A program made the position numbers and the translations under genes. Positions 33,463-39,253 of a DNA stretch of 39,253 nt are shown here, piece by piece. The DNA comes from an uncultured Dorea sp. (GTDB lineage Bacteria; Bacillota; Clostridia; Lachnospirales; Lachnospiraceae), in assembly GCA_947388185.1 (NCBI GenBank), contig CANDQP010000016.1, positions 1-39,253 of the forward strand, in the 5' to 3' direction. Within the stretch, counting starts at the first letter, position 1. Every line of letters starts with the position of its first letter. The notes below the pieces were generated by a model. It did no database searches. It was not told where the DNA came from and was given only the letters and a program-made list of their open reading frames with translations.

Positions 33463-33488
33463 ACGGTCAGGAAGACTTGATTTTATTT

Positions 33489-33517
33489 CTGTCATGTTTT
33501 AAAATAGGTATTAAAAT
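33489..33517 (+). promoter_or_regulatory. Candidate promoter of the phosphorelay operon
   Basis: CTGTCA (33489-33494), 17 bp, TAAAAT (33512-33517), 40 bases before the receiver gene. Confidence 0.45.
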
Positions 33518-33557
33518 AAGTTAGGCAATCTTAGAGTGGAAAATAGGAGGCAGCGAT

Positions 33558-33917
33558 ATGCAGAAACGTATTTTAGTGGTGGATGATGACTCAATGAATC
33601 TGGTGAGGACGAAGATGATCTTAGGGAAGCAGTATGACGTGGTCCTTGCGGAGTCGGGCGAGGCAGCGCTTAATAAGCTTAAGACTGAGAATATAGATCT
33701 TGTACTTCTCGATATTGAGATGCCGGATATGAATGGTATAGAGACCTTTGAGCGGATGAAAGGGCTGCCGGTCAGGGTTCCGGTGATCTTCCTGACTGCA
33801 TCGGGCTATGAGGATGATGTGATGAGTGCGATCAGGCTTGGAGCGGTGAACTATTTGAAGAAGCCTTTTTATCCGGAGGAGCTGATGAAACGGGTAGCAA
33901 AGGAGTTTGAGAAATAA
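33558..33917 (+). CDS. Stand-alone receiver-domain protein (CheY/Spo0F-like)
   Basis: A 119-residue single receiver with no output domain. Acidic pocket DDD (9-11), phosphoacceptor Asp52 (VLLDIEMPDMNG), the conserved Thr in IFLTASG, and the Lys in YLKKPF. AGGAGGCAGCGAT precedes the ATG. Its stop and the next start share one base (TAATG), so translation is coupled to the hybrid kinase. Like Spo0F it probably carries phosphate between the kinases and an HPt domain. Confidence 0.93.
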   Translation: MQKRILVVDDDSMNLVRTKMILGKQYDVVLAESGEAALNKLKTENIDLVLLDIEMPDMNGIETFERMKGLPVRVPVIFLTASGYEDDVMSAIRLGAVNYLKKPFYPEELMKRVAKEFEK

Positions 33918-36487
33918 TGAGAACGGATGGACAGACAGGCAGACATTTGCTTCTGGCCGGTATCATTACTGCGTTCAGCGTGATATTGATCATGATCACG
34001 ATGGTGATGTCGTGGGAGCTGTGGACGGTTCCGCTGTTTATGCTGGGCAATCTGAGCGTGTGGTTTCTCCATATTGCGAGGCTTGGCTCAGGGGGTTTTT
34101 ATGAGAACCTGTGCGCCGGACTGCTGATGACAGAGTACTTCTTCTTCGGAGTGCATGAAGGCAGTCTTTTTGACATGCCGGGGGTGGCATGTATCATGGT
34201 CCTTACTTTATTCATGCTGGATAAGAAGTGGATGCTGTATGTGATAGAGGCTCTTTATGGAATGGTGCTGCTGTATCATTTCCTGATCCTGCATACGATC
34301 TCTCATAATATGGAGATTTGGGAAATAATCCGTCTGGGACTTGGTATTGTGGTGACAACGGGCGCGGTATCGCTCGCTAAGTTCTGGATCAACAGACGGA
34401 GGGAGCAGCGGAGGCACTATGACAGTGCCTTTGCCAAGATGGAGACGGCCGGACGGCAGAACGCCGATTTTCTCTCGAATGTCTCCCATGAGCTCCGCAC
34501 TCCGATCAACATGGTGATCGGACTCAGCGAGGTCACGCTGGGGAAGGATATTTCCCCGGAGATCCGGACAGATATGCAGTCCATACAGCTGGCAGGCAAG
34601 CGTCTCTCCAACCAGATCAATGACATGCTTGACTATACGGAGATCGTGGAAGGTACGCTGACTCCTGTGAAGGAAAAATATATGATCACTTCGGTGCTGA
34701 ATGATGTGATCACCATGACGGGGATGCAGAGCGGAAGGCACCAGCTTGAGTTGGTGTTTGATATCAATCCGAAGGTGCCGGCGGTTCTGACGGGAGATGC
34801 CGAGAAGATCTCCCATGTACTTAAGATCCTGGTGGAGAATGCGATCAAGTTTACAGAAGAAGGCGGTATCAATGTCTGTATTGACTATCGGCAGGAGAGC
34901 TATGGAATCAATCTGATCATAGACATTTATGATACAGGAATCGGCATGACAGAATCCCAGCTTACGCAGATGTATGATGCATTTTACCAGGCAGATACAG
35001 GAAGCAGCCGTTTCGCAGGAGGATTAGGACTTGGTCTTCCTATTGCGAGAGGAATTCTGAATGCGATGGGAGGCTTTGTCCATTTTGACAGTGAACGGCA
35101 GCATGGGCTGCATGCTCATATAGCGATCCCTCAGGGAGTAGCGGACGCGTCTCCGTGTATCGTGCTTCCCAATGCAGATCAGCTCTGTATCGGGTGCTAT
35201 TTCAGGCCGGAGAAATATTCCTGCGATGATGTCAAAGGCTATTATGACAGATTGATTCTGCATATGGTGGAGGGGCTTGGTGTCAAGGGATATCAGGTTC
35301 ATAATTTTGAAGGGCTGAAGAAATTGCAGCGCAGCTATAAGCTGACCCACGTATTTATTGCACAGGCCGAATATGAAGAGTATCAGGATTATTATGAGAA
35401 GCTGGCGGATACGCTTCGGGTGGTCGTGATCTCGGAACGGGGATATACCTTAAGCAGGGGAAGCAGGCTGTCAGTGATCCACAAGCCGTTTTCGGCGCTG
35501 TCGGTTGTGAACCTGTTAAGCGGAGCCGGAAGAGGGGATGGATTCGAAGATGCGCAGGCTGTGGGCAGAATGCCGTTTACTTGTGAGGGAGTCCGGGCGC
35601 TTGCTGTGGATGATGAGGAGATGAATCTGGTGGTTGCCAAAGGTGTCTTAGGCAGTTATGAGATGGAGGTAGATATCTGCCAGAGTGGAAGAGAAGCAAT
35701 CGAACGCTGCAGCAGGATTCCTTATGAAGTCGTCTTTCTGGATCATATGATGCCGGGCTTTGACGGTGTAGAGACATTGAAGCAGCTTCGTGAGATCAAT
35801 AACGGAATGTATCAGGATGTGCCGGTGATCGCGCTGACTGCGAACACTGTCAGCGGCGCACGGGAGATGTTCCGGAATGAAGGCTTTACAGAGTTCATTC
35901 CCAAGCCGATCGAACGTTCCGTTCTGGAACGGGTGCTGCGCCGGGTGCTGCCTGAGGAATGTATACAATATAAGACCGAGAATAGTTTTAAGGATACGTC
36001 CGCCGAAGAAATAAGCCAGGATATCAAGGCTGATTCTTTGGAAGACATCTCTGCAGATGAAGAGACAGAACTGGCAGGCGATGCGGCGGATACTGCTGCA
36101 GAGGAAGCGGAGACACTGGTATCCTCCCTTCCGAAAGAGCAGCTTGTGCAGGCTGGAGTCAATGTGAAGATGGGACTTGGCTACTGTTGTGGAGAGGAAG
36201 AATTCTATCTGGAGATGCTGCGGATGTTCTGCGCTCAGAGTGAAGAGAAGAGAGAAGAGCTGATTGCACTGTATGAATCCGAGAACTGGGCGGATTATGC
36301 GGTCAAAGCTCACGCGTTGAAGAGTACGTCTCTGACGATTGGGGCAGAGACGCTGTCTGCGCATGCGAAGACATTGGAACTTGCAGGCAAAAGCGGGGAT
36401 ATAGAATATATTCGGGAGAATCACTCCATATTGCTGCGTATGTATGAAGAAGTCTGCGGGAATATCCATGACTACATAACACTATGA
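33917..36487 (+). CDS. Hybrid sensor kinase: membrane sensor - kinase - degenerate receiver - receiver - HPt
   Basis: An 856-residue hybrid kinase. Six or so helices (about 10-157) act as sensor or anchor. HisKA has FLSNVSHELRTPINMVIGL (His191), followed by HATPase with GGLGLGLPIARGILNAMGG. Residues ~415-540 look like a receiver fold without the acidic pocket, hence degenerate. A true receiver follows (ALAVDDEEMNL; Asp609 in VVFLDHMMPGFDG). After an acidic linker the HPt domain ends the protein (AHALKSTSLTIGA, His799). All parts of a four-step phosphorelay are here in one chain plus the neighbouring receiver. The gene overlaps the receiver gene by one base. Confidence 0.92.
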   Translation: MRTDGQTGRHLLLAGIITAFSVILIMITMVMSWELWTVPLFMLGNLSVWFLHIARLGSGGFYENLCAGLLMTEYFFFGVHEGSLFDMPGVACIMVLTLFMLDKKWMLYVIEALYGMVLLYHFLILHTISHNMEIWEIIRLGLGIVVTTGAVSLAKFWINRRREQRRHYDSAFAKMETAGRQNADFLSNVSHELRTPINMVIGLSEVTLGKDISPEIRTDMQSIQLAGKRLSNQINDMLDYTEIVEGTLTPVKEKYMITSVLNDVITMTGMQSGRHQLELVFDINPKVPAVLTGDAEKISHVLKILVENAIKFTEEGGINVCIDYRQESYGINLIIDIYDTGIGMTESQLTQMYDAFYQADTGSSRFAGGLGLGLPIARGILNAMGGFVHFDSERQHGLHAHIAIPQGVADASPCIVLPNADQLCIGCYFRPEKYSCDDVKGYYDRLILHMVEGLGVKGYQVHNFEGLKKLQRSYKLTHVFIAQAEYEEYQDYYEKLADTLRVVVISERGYTLSRGSRLSVIHKPFSALSVVNLLSGAGRGDGFEDAQAVGRMPFTCEGVRALAVDDEEMNLVVAKGVLGSYEMEVDICQSGREAIERCSRIPYEVVFLDHMMPGFDGVETLKQLREINNGMYQDVPVIALTANTVSGAREMFRNEGFTEFIPKPIERSVLERVLRRVLPEECIQYKTENSFKDTSAEEISQDIKADSLEDISADEETELAGDAADTAAEEAETLVSSLPKEQLVQAGVNVKMGLGYCCGEEEFYLEMLRMFCAQSEEKREELIALYESENWADYAVKAHALKSTSLTIGAETLSAHAKTLELAGKSGDIEYIRENHSILLRMYEEVCGNIHDYITL

Positions 36488-36506
36488 TATCAGGAGGAAG
36501 CATTGC

Positions 36507-39167
36507 GTGATAAAAAAATGGTTTGAAATCATCTTCGACCACAGGGTCAGTCTGCAGGAACGTATGTTTCGTATTGTCACAGGCATTTCTATGTTGGCGT
36601 TGATGTTCATACTGCTCATGGGCAGGAGTGTTGTGAATCTGTTAATACTGGCGGTAAGCCTTGTGGTCATGTCGCTGATTGTGAAGATGAGTATCCGTAA
36701 GGACCGCATCCATACAGGAGCAACGGCCATATCGGTGCTGCTGCTTCTTCTGTTCCCAGTCAGCTTCTTTTCGGCGGGCGGATTCTTCAGCGGGATGCCG
36801 GAATGGTTCGTACTGTGCTTTATCTATATCTGCATCACTCTGGAAGGAAGGCGAATGATCACATTTTTCATTCTGTGCTTGTCAGAGATACTGGGTTGCT
36901 ATTATACGGCTTTTAATTTCCCGGAGTTTGTTGCCAGGAATACACAGGAGAGGTCCTTTTTTGATTCCTCGTTGTCTGTTATACTGGTGGGAATGCTGAC
37001 AAGCGTGCTGCTGATGTTTCTGAACAGGCTCTATGTGAAAGAGAATGAGCTTGCTTTACAGCAGAAGAAAGAGATCGAAGAGCTTAATGAGGCGGAGAAT
37101 CATTTCTTTTCCAGCATGAGTCATGAGATTCGTACGCCAATCAATACTATCATCGGATTGAACGAGATTATCCTGCGCGGAGATATTTCGGAAGATGTTG
37201 CGGAAAACGCAAGAAATATCCAGGGTGCAAGCAAGATGCTGCTCACATTGATCAATGATATACTGGATCTGTCCAAGATCAAATCAGGGAAGATGGAGAT
37301 TGTGAATGTTTCCTATGAGACAGGGAAGCTCTTCTCGGAGATCGTCAATATGATATGGATCAAGGCGAAGGAGAAAGGGCTGGAATTCAAGCTCCATGTG
37401 GATCCGTCGATTCCCAGCATGCTCTGCGGAGATGAGGTGCGGATCAAGCAGGTCCTGATCAATCTGCTTAACAATGCCGTAAAATATACCAGTGAGGGTT
37501 CCGTCACGCTCTCTGTTCGGTGTGAGCGTCTGACGCTCAACCGGGTGCGAGTCTGGTATTCTGTGGAGGATACCGGGCAGGGAGTCAAGAAGGAGAATAT
37601 TCCTTATATCTTCAATGCTTTCCGCAGGGTGGATGAGGAGAAGAACCGCCATATTGAAGGAACGGGACTGGGACTTAGCATCGTCCAGCAGTTAGTGGAA
37701 CTGATGGGCGGTGAGATCAGCGTCAACAGCGTTTATACCAAGGGTTCGACATTTATCATCATGTTGGAGCAGGATATTATAGATGATAAGGAGCTGGGAA
37801 CATTCACCCTTACTTCCCGGTCTCATGCCCGTGAGGGAGAACGTTACAGACAGAGCTTCGAGGCGCCGGATGCGCATATTCTTGTGGTAGATGACAACGA
37901 TATGAACCTGGAGGTTGTGCGTAAGCTGCTTGCGGCGACAAAGATCCAGATAGATACGGCTTCAAGCGGCGCCGAATGCCTGAAGCTGACACAGAATCAG
38001 TATTATGACGGTATTCTGATGGATCATATGATGCCCGAGATGGACGGGATAGAATGCTTCCATGCGCTGCGTACACAGCCGGGAGGGCTGTGCCAGACTG
38101 TGCCGGTAATCGCTCTGACAGCCAATGCAGGAAGCGATAATCAGCTGCTCTACCGCAAGGAAGGCTTCAGCGGGTACCTGGCCAAGCCAGTCAGCGGCGC
38201 ACTGCTTGAGGCAGGCGTCTTAAGCATCCTTCCTAAGGAACTGGTACACTTGAACGAAGAGACGAAACAGGTAGATATTGAGAAGGATATTCTGATCTTT
38301 GAGCATGCCAAAAGGCTCTCGGTAATGGTTACGACGGATAGCGTATGTGACCTTCCGGAATCGTTCAAGAAGAAATACCGGATCTCTGTGTGCCCTTACT
38401 ATGTGCGTACAGACGAGGGACGTTTTCTGGATGAGATAGAGATTAAGACGGATGAATTGCTGATGCATATGTCGGAAGGGCATAACGGCAGTTCAGAGCC
38501 TCCGGAGGTGGAAGACTATGAGAGATTCTTTGCGGAGAAGCTGACGGAAGCGCAGAATGTCATCCATATCACTATGGCAAGGCATGTCAGCGAAGGGTAT
38601 CGGAATGCGGTGGAAGCTGCGAAGTCTTTCGAGAATGTCACAGTGTTGGATTGCGGGCATCTCTCCAGCAGTATGGGGCTTGCAGTATTATGTGCAGTCT
38701 CCATGGCGGAGAATCATGCATCAAAGAATGAGATCGTGGACGCGGTTAGGAGACTCAGATATTACATTTCTTCTGCTTTCATCATCGACAGTACGCATAT
38801 GATGTGCCGGTCGGGGCGGATCTCCAGGCGGATACAGGTTCTCAGCGACGCGCTGCTTCTGCATCCGGTTATTGTGCTCAGGAAGAGCAAGATGTCCGTC
38901 GGCAGTATGGAGATGGGGAATTTTGCACATGTGGCGAAACGCTATATCAGGAAGGTGCTCCGGGATACAAGGAATATCGACCGGCGTATTTTATTTATTA
39001 CATATGCCGGAATGGATGAGAAAAGGCTCGACTATATCCAATATCTGGTGCGGCAGTATTGTCCGTTTGAAAGGGTGTATCTGCAGAAAGCTTCCTCTGC
39101 GATTGCAAGCAATTGCGGTCCGGGTTCCTTTGGCCTGCTGTTCATGAGGAAAAATGAGATCATATAG
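36507..39167 (+). CDS. Hybrid sensor kinase fused to a full DegV (fatty-acid-binding) domain
   Basis: An 886-residue protein. Membrane helices fill about 20-175. HisKA has FFSSMSHEIRTPINTIIGLN (His206). HATPase shows DEVRIKQVLINLLNNAVKYT and GTGLGLSIVQQLVELMGG. A receiver follows at about 457-575 (HILVVDDNDMN; Asp506 in ILMDHMMPEMDG). From about 607 to the end comes a complete DegV/FakB domain: VTTDSVCDLPESF, SSEPPEVEDYERFF, VTVLDCGHLSSSMGLAV, SGRISRRIQVLSDALLLHPV and CGPGSFGLLFMRK. DegV proteins bind a fatty acid in a closed pocket. The His of the usual H-x-G-P-G motif is replaced by Asn (SNCGPG). The start is GTG at 36507 with AGGAGG upstream, 19 bases after the first hybrid kinase. Confidence 0.92.
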   Translation: MIKKWFEIIFDHRVSLQERMFRIVTGISMLALMFILLMGRSVVNLLILAVSLVVMSLIVKMSIRKDRIHTGATAISVLLLLLFPVSFFSAGGFFSGMPEWFVLCFIYICITLEGRRMITFFILCLSEILGCYYTAFNFPEFVARNTQERSFFDSSLSVILVGMLTSVLLMFLNRLYVKENELALQQKKEIEELNEAENHFFSSMSHEIRTPINTIIGLNEIILRGDISEDVAENARNIQGASKMLLTLINDILDLSKIKSGKMEIVNVSYETGKLFSEIVNMIWIKAKEKGLEFKLHVDPSIPSMLCGDEVRIKQVLINLLNNAVKYTSEGSVTLSVRCERLTLNRVRVWYSVEDTGQGVKKENIPYIFNAFRRVDEEKNRHIEGTGLGLSIVQQLVELMGGEISVNSVYTKGSTFIIMLEQDIIDDKELGTFTLTSRSHAREGERYRQSFEAPDAHILVVDDNDMNLEVVRKLLAATKIQIDTASSGAECLKLTQNQYYDGILMDHMMPEMDGIECFHALRTQPGGLCQTVPVIALTANAGSDNQLLYRKEGFSGYLAKPVSGALLEAGVLSILPKELVHLNEETKQVDIEKDILIFEHAKRLSVMVTTDSVCDLPESFKKKYRISVCPYYVRTDEGRFLDEIEIKTDELLMHMSEGHNGSSEPPEVEDYERFFAEKLTEAQNVIHITMARHVSEGYRNAVEAAKSFENVTVLDCGHLSSSMGLAVLCAVSMAENHASKNEIVDAVRRLRYYISSAFIIDSTHMMCRSGRISRRIQVLSDALLLHPVIVLRKSKMSVGSMEMGNFAHVAKRYIRKVLRDTRNIDRRILFITYAGMDEKRLDYIQYLVRQYCPFERVYLQKASSAIASNCGPGSFGLLFMRKNEII

Positions 39168-39176
39168 CATGTATTT

Positions 39177-39193
39177 AATATAAATTTTATATT
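39177..39193 (+). terminator. Possible weak AT-rich terminator
   Basis: AATATAA and TTATATT can pair around a 3-base loop, followed by TTTT, nine bases after the DegV-kinase stop. All pairs are A-T, so strength is doubtful. Confidence 0.3.
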
Positions 39194-39206
39194 TTTAAGA
39201 AATTTG

Positions 39207-39233
39207 TTAGCACTCACTAAAAAAGAGTGCTAA
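39207..39233. promoter_or_regulatory. CIRCE operator (HrcA site)
   Basis: TTAGCACTC (39207-39215), 9-bp spacer, GAGTGCTAA (39225-39233): an exact CIRCE inverted repeat, the binding site of the heat-shock repressor HrcA. It announces a groES-groEL or hrcA-grpE-dnaK operon just right of the window. Confidence 0.96.
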
Positions 39234-39240
39234 TTTTCTA

Positions 39241-39246
39241 TTGACT
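39241..39246 (+). promoter_or_regulatory. -35 box of the downstream heat-shock promoter
   Basis: TTGACT, eight bases after the CIRCE element; the matching -10 would lie beyond the window end. CIRCE is thus upstream of this promoter, or one of two copies. Confidence 0.5.
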
Positions 39247-39253
39247 TTTAAAA

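Noticed and set aside
35648..36469. 273-residue reverse-strand open frame inside the first hybrid kinase
   Set aside because: Antisense shadow; the forward frame holds receiver and HPt motifs.

Overview
The window looks like a chromosomal segment of a spore-forming, low-to-mid GC member of the Bacillota, most likely class Clostridia and family Lachnospiraceae. The reasons are spoIID, a T-box in front of pheST, HrcA/CIRCE control, strong AGGAGG-type ribosome sites, several TTG/GTG starts, and family-typical forms of many proteins. The genus is inference from protein flavour only; no rRNA is present.

Layout. (1) 1-9.5 kb, core genes: the 3' part of tmRNA (ssrA) with its terminator, spoIID behind a candidate sigma-E promoter, a YihY/BrkB membrane protein, then a T-box-controlled run pheS-pheT-sppA-RDD protein-queA. 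(2) 9.6-10.7 kb: a compact locus resembling a type I toxin-antitoxin (30-residue hydrophobic peptide, long 5'/3' inverted repeat, opposing promoters), then a TetR regulator. (3) 10.7-17.3 kb, envelope and secretion: a lipoprotein DNA-entry-type nuclease, a reverse-strand LytTR regulator and GHKL kinase, a lipoprotein with four beta-type repeats plus an SH3 domain, and an OatA-like O-acyltransferase. (4) 17.4-21.4 kb: jetB-jetC-like genes (MukE-like and SMC-like parts of a Wadjet/MksB-type complex) without visible jetA or jetD. Their terminator-promoter is nearly identical to the one in front of the nuclease at 10.8 kb. (5) 21.4-26.3 kb: an OmpR/SpaR-like regulator and kinase, divergent from a three-gene lantibiotic-immunity-type ABC transporter plus a small membrane protein. 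(6) 26.3-29.4 kb: a DUF234-type ATPase behind a 24-bp perfect inverted repeat, a GNAT acetyltransferase, and an MNT/HEPN pair. (7) 29.4-33.5 kb: a MacB-like ATPase and a large FtsX-type permease with an extracellular coiled coil. (8) 33.6-39.2 kb: a lone receiver, a kinase-receiver-HPt hybrid, and a hybrid kinase whose C-terminus is a complete DegV (FakB-type fatty-acid-binding) domain. A CIRCE operator at the right edge announces a chaperone operon outside the window.

How the parts work together. Region 1 is housekeeping translation and tRNA modification. Regions 3 and 5 look like envelope-stress modules in which a two-component system sits next to its likely target; candidate regulator repeats lie next to the target promoters in both. 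Region 8 is a phosphorelay with no DNA-binding output in the window. The most unusual items are the kinase-DegV fusion, the Jet pair without kleisin or nuclease, the duplicated terminator-promoter module, and the toxin locus whose sense and antisense transcripts would begin with nearly the same sequence.
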